Source of the DNA: JAOAFX01 sp965649105
Lineage (GTDB): Bacteria > Hydrothermota > Tepidihabitantia > SM23-42 > JAOAFX01
Direction of reading: 5' to 3'
Assembly: GCA_965649105.1 (NCBI GenBank)
Contig: CBFGJP010000001.1
Location: 1 to 64,000, forward strand
DNA: 64,000 nt
This document shows, in pieces, positions 8,562 through 17,032 of this stretch. Each line of letters opens with the position of its first letter. The stretch's first letter is position 1. The position numbers and the translations under genes are program-made. A model generated the notes under the pieces. It did no database searches, was not told where the DNA came from, and saw only the letters and a program-made list of their open reading frames with translations.

Positions 8562-9344
8562 TCATCTCAGTAGAATCATTTTTTTCGTGTCTGAAAAATT
8601 TCTCGCATTTAGTTTATAAAAATAGACTCCGCTACTCACAGACCTGCGATTATCGTCTGTGCCGTCCCAGACAATTTGGGCTGATTGTTTGATAGTCTCC
8701 TCGCCCCATTGTCTAACCAATCTACCGCTCACATCATAGATTTTTAGTGAAACTTTTTCATTTTCATCTTTTAGTTTTTGGCTTTTTCCATCTCCCATCC
8801 CATCTCCTGTATCTGGTATCATATACCGAATAGTGGTTTTTTCACGAAATGGATTTGGATAGTTTTGATAGAGTATGAAACCCTTTAAGGGTTTATCATT
8901 CATTGCCATGACACCACTCTCATATTCTTTCTGTGGTTCAAAATACATCAAGAATTTTTGAACCCGATTATTGTATGTATCACAGACATAGAGATATTTT
9001 CCATCACTGCTTAAGGTAATGCCATGCGGCAGCCTAAATTGTCCGGCACCATCGCCTTTAACCCCAAACGAAAGCAATTTATCACCCCAAGGATTAAATT
9101 CTAAAATTCTATGGTTATGGACATCCGCAATAAATAAATTACCAAAACAATCTACCTGATTGTCCCAGGGCAGTTTTAATGCTACACCTTCACCAATTGT
9201 GCTTATATAATTACCGGATGTATCAAAAACCACAACCCGATTGTTTTTACTGTCCGTAATATAGACCATTGCACCAAAAATTGAAATCCCGGTCGGCTGT
9301 TTTAAAACAACGCCGGTCCTGTCATTGCGACCTCGCTCTTTCAA
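8562..9344 (-). pseudogene. 5'-truncated NHL-repeat secreted protein with sorting domain
   Basis: About 260 codons encode three NHL beta-propeller repeats (for example ITDSKNNRVVVFD, IADVHNHRILEF, CDTYNNRVQKF). A type IX-like C-terminal sorting domain follows, with YQNYPNPF, LKIYDVSGRLVRQW, SSGVYFYKL and a terminal KKMILLR. NHL proteins normally have more repeats and a signal peptide; both are missing. The only start is a TTG lying inside a palindromic element (9321-9368), there is no promoter or ribosome-binding site, and the next upstream gene ends at 9383. I read this as the 3' part of a gene whose front was lost. A short cytoplasmic product from the TTG is possible but unlikely. Confidence 0.6.
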
Positions 9345-9368
9345 AAAAGGGGCAAGAGAAGTAATGAC
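9321..9368. repeat. GTCATT...AATGAC palindromic element
   Basis: GTCATT (9321-9326) and AATGAC (9363-9368) bound a 48-bp imperfect palindrome. Elements beginning GTCATTGCGA are known as dispersed palindromic repeats in several bacterial genomes. It sits at the broken 5' edge of the NHL remnant and supplies that frame's first residues. Confidence 0.45.
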
Positions 9369-9382
9369 ATTTTGTTCCTTTC

Positions 9383-11396
9383 TTATCTTAATAAAATTAG
9401 TTTTTTTGTTAATCGTTGCTCATCAACTTTCAACTCACAAAAATAAATCCCACCTGGCAGTCTCTTGCCATCATTATCTCTGCCATCCCAAATCACCTGA
9501 TTAAATGGAAGATTGGTTGGATGGTTAAATTGTCTAACCACCCGACCGGTTGCATCATAGATTTTAAGAGAAATATTTTGACTGTTATCTGCCATCTGCC
9601 ATCTGATATCCAATGTCTTGCTGGAAGGATTCGGATAAATCTCTAATCCCATATCTTGCATCTTGTATCTTGCATCTTGCATCCTTTCTGTTATTCCCAC
9701 AATCTCATCTCCCACCTTCTGGGCATAACCACGGGCAGAACCACTACGCCAATCTGACCAACAGATAATCGCCGTCCCGGAATCAGAAGCAATCATCTCC
9801 TGATATTGCTGGTTATTGACAGCTGTGCAGACTGGCATCCCATTTATATCCCAGAGAATATTGCCCAGTGAATCAATATGCTGGGCATAAACATCCCAAT
9901 TACCTGAGCGTCTATCCTGCCAGCAGATGATTGCTCCTGAACGACCATCAGGAACAATTTTTTGATAGTCAGATGTACTGTTGGTAGTGCAGATTGCAAC
10001 GCCCTGACTCATCCAGAGCTTCTGTCCGTTACTATTTATCCGTTGAGCAAAAATGTTTTTATAACCACTCCTCTCATCAAGCCAACAAATAATGGTACCT
10101 CCGATGCCATCAGTAACTATCTCTCCCCCTTCCTGGCGATTTATTGTATCGCATACTGGTAATCCTTGTATTGCCCACATGGGTGCGCCACTGATTCTTA
10201 GACTTTGAGCATAAACATCTCGATTTGCAAATCCATTACGTCCATCAGCCCAAACTACGACAACCGTGGTATCCGTAGACATTGTAATGCTTGAAGGACC
10301 TTGGGCACCAACAGTATCACATATGACTACTCCATTTATTGGCCACAATGATACTCCGTTACTATTCAACCGTTGGCCATAGACATCATAGTTACCATTT
10401 CTTAAATCCATCCATACAATAACACTGTTGCCATAACTGTCACATGTAATTGCTGGATATTCTTGGTTACTATCCGCCGTGCATACCGGCACTCCATAAT
10501 CACCCCAGCGCCTTACCCCATTAGAATCAATCCTCTGGGCGTAAATATCGTANNNNNNNNNNNNNNNNNNNNNNNNNNNNNNNNNNNNNNNNNNNNNNNN
10601 NNNNNNNNNNNNNNNNNNNNNNNNNNNNNNNNNNNNNNNNNNNNNNNNNNGCTGGATATTCTTGGTTACTATCCGCCGTGCATACCGGCACTCCATAATC
10701 ACCCCAGCGCCTTACCCCATTAGAATCAATCCTCTGGGCGTAAATATCGTAGTTCCCAAAAGAATTCTGCTGCAAGGCAATTATCATGCCACCGGCTCCA
10801 TCTGAGGTAATCGCCGCACCCCACACCTGACTATCTGATAAAGTCACCCGCTGGGCATTTGCACCCCACATCCGATTACCCAGAGAATCTATCCGCTGAT
10901 AATAGAGTATCCGGGAAGGAACCCTGAGCCAAACTGCAATTGCACCACCCCTGCCGTCACTCACCCCCCTTGCTCCTCCCTGCCAACCAGCATAGTTATC
11001 CAATGTTTTACCTTGTAATCCCCAGAGAGAATTACCATTGCGGTCTATTCTCAAAGCCACAACCGAATCCTGACCAATGCCATAAGGTCTAACACTAAAT
11101 AAAATCGCACCGCCCTTTCCGTCATCAACTGGACCTCCAACACCACACTCGAAATCATTCACCAACACCCCATCCGGTGTCCAGTAGACCATACCACCAG
11201 CATATGATAAGTGAGAAGTAAGGAGTAGGAAGTAAGAAGTAAAAATAAGAATTGAAGGTAGAAAATTAAGAAGATAAGAAGGCAGGATTTTCAAAAACCC
11301 CTGATAACTCTTAATTCTCCCTGATACCCCTTGATTACCCTTGCTTACATTTCCATCCGCTTTAATCTGTCTGCATCCAAAACTATTCTTTCCCAT
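9383..11396 (-). CDS. Secreted beta-repeat protein with type IX-like sorting domain (interrupted by an assembly gap)
   Basis: Once the duplicated gap edge at 10452-10751 is collapsed by 199 bp, the frame is continuous and encodes about 604 residues. It has an unusually long N-terminal region and a signal peptide ending near SYAGG. About ten copies of a roughly 50-residue unit follow, with the pattern DVYAQRIDSxGxxxW...GVPVCT...GGxIIxWxDxRxG, which suggests a beta-propeller or related fold. The C-terminal domain has IYPNPSS, LKIYDATGRVVRQ, GGIYFCEL and a final KKLILLR. A GAGGAGG site 4 nt before the ATG at 11396 sets the start over an upstream in-frame codon at 11417. It is probably surface-attached or released; binding partners are unknown. 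Confidence 0.8.
10452..10751. other. Scaffold gap flanked by identical 101-bp copies (assembly artefact)
   Basis: Bases 10452-10552 and 10651-10751 are identical and flank 98 N. Removing one copy plus the N (199 bp) restores one reading frame through the gene. This is an unmerged contig overlap and not a biological repeat. Confidence 0.9.
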
Positions 11397-11431
11397 AAAA
11401 ACCTCCTCAATCAACACTTAAACCTGAAGAT

Positions 11432-11460
11432 ATTGTAATAAAAAAAATTTTTATTGTCAA
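11432..11460 (-). promoter_or_regulatory. Promoter of the beta-repeat secreted protein
   Basis: The -35 TTGACA (11455-11460) and -10 TACAAT (11432-11437) have a 17-bp, T-rich spacer. A leader of about 30 nt carries the GAGGAGG ribosome-binding site. It is one of two promoters here that do not have a 16-bp spacer. Confidence 0.6.
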
Positions 11461-11979
11461 TACCAGAAATTAGGCTTTCATTACAAAGCGAAGTGGAATA
11501 AAACCACCGAGAATGCAAGGTGGAACGATTTGCGGGCTTTCTGCAAGGGCGTTTACCCATTGAATTCCAAATCCATAGGATTACAACAATCCCTGCGGCA
11601 AATGAGTATTTAGGAAAGATTTAGATCAAATCTTCTGTCTAAGAGAAATAAAGAAAAGTTAAAAAAGACAATACCTTTACCTATCAGGGAGAAACTTATC
11701 AATAAATTAATTTTAATTACCGTGCCTATTGGTGAAATACTGAAATTGAGTTTCGGATTATTCCTGAAAAACAGATAAGTGTTTATTATCAGGGTAAATT
11801 TGTTCAGAAATTTCATTACAATGGTAAAAATTGATTGACATTCAACAGAAATTAAGTATCATAAAAAGGGGACACATCGCTTTGCAGTTAAGGGGACATT
11901 TTGGCTCTGCAATAACAGAAGTTAATATAGAATGTAGAGATATTTGACCCCCAGCCCACAGAGTAAATTAGCACTCAAA
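11461..11979. other. Intergenic region, no convincing gene
   Basis: This 0.5-kb gap separates two secreted-protein genes. A rightward frame is open for roughly 50 codons up to about 11610 but matches nothing I know and has no start signal. Two short GGGGACA-containing segments (about 11868-11903) look like fragments of a repeat. I see no promoter, RNA gene or intact coding region. Confidence 0.5.
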
Positions 11980-14884
11980 TCATCTAATCAGAATGAACTT
12001 CTTTATCTTAGTGCACCCTTCACTCTCAAATCTGCAGAAATAGACGCCTGCCGAAACCCTACGATTTCTATCATCAAGTCCATTCCAGAAAATTTTGTGC
12101 TGGCCAGGACTTTCTATCCCATCTTTCAACCTCTTCACCTGCCGACCCAGGACATCATAGACCANNNNNNNNNNNNNNNNNNNNNNNNNNNNNNNNNNNN
12201 NNNNNNNNNNNNNNNNNNNNNNNNNNNNNNNNNNNNNNNNNNNNNNNNNNNNNNNNNNNNNNNNTTCTATCATCAAGTCCATTCCAGAAAATTTTGTGCT
12301 GGCCAGGACTTTCTATCCCATCTTTCAACCTCTTCACCTGCCGACCCAGGACATCATAGACCATAACACTCACCTTCTGCTTTGTAGACAATGAATAGGC
12401 AATCATTAGATTATCCTTACACGGCACAGGAGAGACCTCAAAACTGATTAACCCTGACTGAGATTTCACCTCTGCTACATAATTTATCGGCGTAAACCTG
12501 TAGATATTCCCCTTTATCGGTGGCGAATACTGGGATGGATAGACAATCCAGCGGTCACCAAGTTGGGGAAATGTATTGACTGCATTCATCCTCATCCTTT
12601 GTCCACAAAGATAGATATACCTATCATAACCGGGCCTTAAGGTATCTGAAGGTAAACCATTTGGTGCGGAAGGTCTAAAACACCAGCCGAATGCACTATC
12701 CGGATTGGGATATGAAAGACTACCATAGGGCTTATAAGGGATTGTATCACCGTAGTCTAAATCGGTTACGAGTAGCGTCAATCCACCACCCGGTTTAATC
12801 ACCCAGTCAAGTTGGATTTTTGAACCCCTGTATGCCCACCAGGTATCGGTATTCGGTCCATACAGAATTATTGAATCCTCAGGATAGGAACCTGAGACAA
12901 CCTTTACCGAATCATTATGGAAATTTGTCTGTCTTATTATATTTGGATTTGTAGTAAATGCCCGTATTGAAAATCCATCTGTTATTGGAGAGAAATCATT
13001 CAACCAGATTCCACTCAATAAGATATTGCGATATCCGTTCTTCAGCGAATATGTATCCAGCACCACACTGCCATTATTCAAGTCCGTTATTTTGTAGATA
13101 TATTCTGGATAGTTTGTAAAACTACCTGATGGAATCCTTCGGTACTGGAGGAATTCAAGTTCATAGGTATGTCCAGTAAGATACTCAGGCTGATGGACCA
13201 AACAGGCAAGCTCAACACAATTATTTAAGCCAGAGATGTGATTTATTGGTCCACCTGAGACTTGATTTAAGAGATAGACCGAGATCGTCTCAGCAACCGT
13301 AAACTCTTTATCAGAGGTCTCTAAAACCAAAAGCCCAAAACCATTTCTATGGGGAAGTGTATTCCAGAGAAAGTGGCTATCATTCGGCTCATTTGTAGCA
13401 ATTGGCACAAAGAAGGCGTCATATTCACTCTTAAAGTAGATATTGATATATAAAGAATCCAGAAATTCCGGGTCGCGGGCAAACCAGGTAATATCAAAAT
13501 CGCGGGAGAGCGTGTCAATTTGGGTAGGATACGGATATCTCTCCGGCGAATAAACCTTTAAATATGGTGGTGCATTACCGGGATTATTTATAATAAAAGG
13601 ACCATCAGAAATATCACCACCAAGAGTAATTGTATCATAAGCAACCGCAACTATTCTGTTTAAAACACCGTCAGGAAATAAGGTAGTATTCCAGTTATAA
13701 ATATTATTGTTAGGCTGACCAAGGGCGATTGTATCGCAGCCGTGTTCAGAGAAGAGATAAAAATCAAGGGACAAGGGATTTGGTGTCACTGAATTTGCGG
13801 TGTAGTTGACTGGATAGTTGCCCGAGATTACCTCCCCGCCATTGGGCTGGAGGATATGGACATTATGAAAACCAGTATTAAAGACTTCCTGTGCCTTGTC
13901 CGCCTTATATTCCATCTCAGGGCTCGGTGGCACTGAATCATAGGTTGCAATCAATGCCCAATCAAGGATGATACTATCTCCGGGTGATAGATTCCAGACT
14001 CCGCTTGATATCAAAATTCTCTGGTCATCTGGTGGAAACCAGACTGTATCAAATGGTTCATAGTTTCCGTTCTGCCAGTTATATCCTGCCATAACCATAT
14101 ACCTCTGCCAGTCCAAATTTGGTTCCAAGTTAAGGGTAAATCTCTTTAAACAGGATGGGGGATAAGGGGAGAGCAACTTCAATCCAAGCATCCCCCTTGA
14201 ATCCCAGCCCGGTTCAGGTTGGTCCTGCCAGCCAAAGAAGAGTTTTCTCGGCAGGTCAATTCCCCCGCGGTCATTCGCATTTAAACTCGCCTCATCTCCA
14301 ATATCATAATCCATACAGATGCCGGCATAGAGATTATTGATTGTGTAATTTGTGTCATTTTTTATGATATATTTCATAAAAAGAACATCATCTGCCCAAC
14401 CCTTGGGAAAGACAAAGGTCTTAAGTTTCACCGTTATTCCAATGGGCCTTGTATCATTGGGGATATGATAATTGGGGTCAAGGTCATTAAAGATTGCATA
14501 GCCATCTTCAGGTGAAATCGGAGTAAAGGGATAATCTAAATCAGTTGAAAAATAGACCCGCCATTGTGCATCATTAGGATTTGAATAGGGAATGCCCGGT
14601 GTAAATTCATGCTCTGCGCCATGTGGCCCATATCCAATTGTCACAAGTGTATCACCATTTGGTGCAATGGCACCAACCCATATTCCCGCACCAAAGATAT
14701 AATTATGACCCGAACCCCTGGGCCAATAGGCACCAACATTGCCGGAAAGTGTCTGCCCGAACTTCCCGAAGTTTGAGATACAAACCTCCCATTGACCAAT
14801 TTTATTGATTTTAATATCCCAGATTGCCCAGGAGAGATTTATTATTACGAGAAAGACAAATAAGAACACTTTTATTTTTCCCAT
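11980..14884 (-). CDS. Large secreted protein with type IX-like sorting domain (interrupted by an assembly gap)
   Basis: Collapsing the 199-bp artefact at 12066-12363 gives one frame of about 901 residues. A signal peptide (about 1-20, ending LSWA) is followed by a conserved-looking N-terminal region (GAYWPRGSGHNYIFGAGIWV, GYGPHGAEHE) of a kind common in large extracellular proteins of WOR-3 and Bacteroidota-like bacteria. A middle part with Ig-like segments (HILQPNGGEV) comes next. The C-terminal sorting domain has VMVYDVLGRQVKRL, SAGVYFCRF and ends KKFILIR. A GGGAGG ribosome-binding site precedes the ATG. Function is unknown; a surface or matrix role is inferred only from its secretion signals. 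Confidence 0.8.
12066..12363. other. Scaffold gap flanked by identical 99-bp copies (assembly artefact)
   Basis: Bases 12066-12164 and 12265-12363 are identical and flank 100 N. The offset between copies is 199 bp, the same as at the first gap, and removing it restores the gene's frame. Confidence 0.9.
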
Positions 14885-14906
14885 CTTAATCCTCCCTCTT
14901 TACTTA

Positions 14907-14936
14907 ATTATAATATATTTTTTATAAAAAAGTCAA
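14907..14936 (-). promoter_or_regulatory. Promoter of the large secreted protein
   Basis: The -35 TTGACT (14931-14936) and -10 TATAAT (14907-14912) are 18 bp apart, the longest spacing seen in this window. A ribosome-binding site lies downstream. Confidence 0.5.
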
Positions 14937-15284
14937 GGGTCATTTTACCTGAGTCCGCTATATTTTTTCACTTGTTAATCTCCTTAATCTCCCTTTTCTT
15001 AGGGATTTTGTCGTAAAATGTAGCATTGCCATTTATGGCACTAAAAATCCTAAGGAATTTCATTATGTTTTTACAGATTAAGGTCTCCCACTAAAAAGAA
15101 AATGAGAGAGTCCAAAAGGAAATAAGAAGATTAATCAGGAAATGACGCCAAGTTTGGTGTTATTATTGATATTTAAATGATACGGCTAAAAGGGGCGAAA
15201 AAAGGCTAAATGAGACGAAAAGGACAAAACGAATGACAGAGGGCAAAATGGTGAAATAGGGGTGAACAAATATGTAAAGTTAAA
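14937..15284. other. Intergenic region with nested hairpins and a short direct repeat
   Basis: No gene is visible. An imperfect inverted repeat pairs 14998-15009 with 15043-15054 and encloses a perfect 6-bp hairpin (15027-15032 with 15035-15040). Further along, an 18-bp unit at 15184-15201 recurs at 15204-15221 with three mismatches. The first structure could be a leftover palindromic element or act on transcripts of the flanking leftward genes. Confidence 0.4.
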
Positions 15285-16451
15285 CTACTTGATAAACACT
15301 ATCCTTCTCATTTTATTACCAGGGGTCTTTATGAAATATACACCCGTATTGAGAGACCTATCAGGTTTCCAGATGCCTGGAATAACTATTTCGGCAATCT
15401 TCTTTCCGGTAATATCAAAAATCTCTGCACCACGATCTTTTCCGATTATTCTCAAGGATTTGGTAAATGGATTGGGATAGACTGAAATATCATATTCTCT
15501 ATCATCTATCTTTTTCTGTTCTTTCACTCCAACCCCTTCATATCGGACTTCAACCGTATCCATTGTAGGATGTCCTTTTATGGAATCTCCAAAACAATAA
15601 TGATAATTCCACGATGTTGTATCATTTCTCAAGTAGCGCTGGAAGAATGCGGTCATATGCCGGCGGGCAATTCTTTGTTGTTCAGCGCGGGTTATAGTTG
15701 CAGTTCCACCGTTTTCCCAAGAATATGAATAGTCCATAAAGTATCCATGATTTGCCCCATGGATAACGGCGAATGTGCCGGGTGCTGGTGCATTCTGCCA
15801 GTATGCAGTGCGGACATCATTCCAGGGTGCAATATTATCAACTGAACCTGCGATAATCATCTTCGGTGTTATCAGGTGTTCGGAATGGGTTGCCGGTGTT
15901 GTCTGGGGACTTGCCAGTGATACGACTGCCCTCAGTGTATCAACGAGTTTAAATGTATCAGCAGCAAGAAGTGCCAGGCCACCACCCATACTGTGTCCGG
16001 TAAATCCCCATTTGAATCGTGCGAGTTTGTTATAAAAAATATCAGTTGAGACGGTATCCCTGCTTGCAGTCCAGCGCGCTGCGTCCATCATTGAATGTGC
16101 ACGGGTATAGTGTTCAGGTGTTGGAAATGGATTGGAAATGGTGGGCAGGACTACAACATAGCCCCAGGATGCAAGATGCTGTGCATAACTATAATACCGG
16201 TCAATACCCATCTGGAATCCATGACCAAAGATGATTATCGGACAGGGCACAGCAGAAGGATTCACCTGTCCCCCTGAAGAAGGATAATAGATCCGAGAGT
16301 TGTTCATTGTCTCATAGAGACCAGGGATATTTTCGGTCCGGTAAGAGACGGTTGGAAATGGACCGGTAGTATCATAATCCGGATACTGGGAAAAGATTGG
16401 TTTAATAAATAAAAAGAGAACAATTAACACAACAAAAATAAATTTTCTCAT
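15285..16451 (-). CDS. Secreted alpha/beta hydrolase (chlorophyllase/PAF-acetylhydrolase-like) with sorting domain
   Basis: This 388-residue protein has a signal peptide (1-21, ending IFSQ). The alpha/beta-hydrolase domain (about 35-280) has an oxyanion HGF (77-79), nucleophile elbow GHSMGG (Ser154), probable acid Asp205 (AGSVDNIAP) and His235 (GANHGY). The layout resembles dienelactone-hydrolase-like, chlorophyllase and cutinase/polyesterase enzymes, so an ester substrate is likely but its identity is not visible. A C-terminal sorting domain (about 320-388; VYPNPF, EIFDITGKK, NTGVYFIK, RRIVFIK) indicates type IX-like secretion. It follows apt by 9 nt in the same operon, an odd pairing of a secreted enzyme with purine salvage. 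Confidence 0.87.
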   Translation of the reverse strand: MRKFIFVVLIVLFLFIKPIFSQYPDYDTTGPFPTVSYRTENIPGLYETMNNSRIYYPSSGGQVNPSAVPCPIIIFGHGFQMGIDRYYSYAQHLASWGYVVVLPTISNPFPTPEHYTRAHSMMDAARWTASRDTVSTDIFYNKLARFKWGFTGHSMGGGLALLAADTFKLVDTLRAVVSLASPQTTPATHSEHLITPKMIIAGSVDNIAPWNDVRTAYWQNAPAPGTFAVIHGANHGYFMDYSYSWENGGTATITRAEQQRIARRHMTAFFQRYLRNDTTSWNYHYCFGDSIKGHPTMDTVEVRYEGVGVKEQKKIDDREYDISVYPNPFTKSLRIIGKDRGAEIFDITGKKIAEIVIPGIWKPDRSLNTGVYFIKTPGNKMRRIVFIK

Positions 16452-16460
16452 AGTCGCCCC

Positions 16461-16973
16461 TCAATATTCAACGAGGGAAAATATTTCATAATCTCTTAGT
16501 TTCTCGGTGCCGCTGAGATAGGTTAAATTGGCAATGAAGGCGCAGGCAATCACCTTACCACCGAGGGTCTCCACAAGTTTGCACGCCGCAAGCATCGTGC
16601 CACCGGTCGCAAGAACATCATCAAAAAGCAATACCCTCTCTCCTTTTTCTATTCCATCTTTATGTATCTCAATGGTATTCTTCCCGTATTCTAATTCATA
16701 TTCCATTTTTACGGTCTCTGCAGGCAGTTTGCCGAGTTTGCGCACCGGCACAATACCACAGCCAAGGTTATATGCAATAGCACCACCAAAGATATAACCC
16801 CTTGCCTCAATGGAAACAACCTTATCAATCTTTGCATCTTTGTATTTATTAACAATCGTATCAATGGAGTATTTAAACGCCTCCGGATCTTTCAATATTG
16901 TTGTTATATCACGAAACATAACTCCTTTTTGGGGAAAGTCAGGGATATCGCGGATAAATCTCTTAAGTTCCAT
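16461..16973 (-). CDS. apt: Adenine phosphoribosyltransferase
   Basis: This 170-residue cytoplasmic enzyme salvages adenine with PRPP to make AMP. It has the family start RDIPDFPQKGVMFRDIT, the ARGYIFGGAIAY region, and the PRPP-binding loop VLLFDDVLATGGTM. Length is typical. I place the start at the ATG at 16973, four nucleotides after AGGAGG, and not at the adjacent upstream TTG. It leads a two-gene transcript with the secreted hydrolase and has its own consensus promoter. Confidence 0.97.
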   Translation of the reverse strand: MELKRFIRDIPDFPQKGVMFRDITTILKDPEAFKYSIDTIVNKYKDAKIDKVVSIEARGYIFGGAIAYNLGCGIVPVRKLGKLPAETVKMEYELEYGKNTIEIHKDGIEKGERVLLFDDVLATGGTMLAACKLVETLGGKVIACAFIANLTYLSGTEKLRDYEIFSLVEY

Positions 16974-16990
16974 CAAACCTCCTTACACTG

Positions 16991-17018
16991 ATTATATATA
17001 ACTAATGGAAATTGTCAA
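16991..17018 (-). promoter_or_regulatory. Promoter of apt
   Basis: A full-consensus -35 TTGACA (17013-17018) and -10 TATAAT (16991-16996) have a 16-bp spacer. The short leader carries AGGAGG. Confidence 0.75.
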
Positions 17019-17032
17019 TTTTCAGTCAGATT

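Noticed and set aside
10452..10751. Tandem duplication or repeat expansion around the N block
   Set aside because: The copies are identical, the offset is the same 199 bp as at the other gap, and collapsing restores the reading frame, so it is an assembly artefact.
11215..11260. CRISPR-like or satellite array
   Set aside because: The repeats are very short, degenerate and without spacers, and they encode the signal peptide of a gene in frame.
11461..11610. Small rightward gene of about 50 codons
   Set aside because: It has no start codon with a ribosome-binding site, no recognisable family and no promoter.
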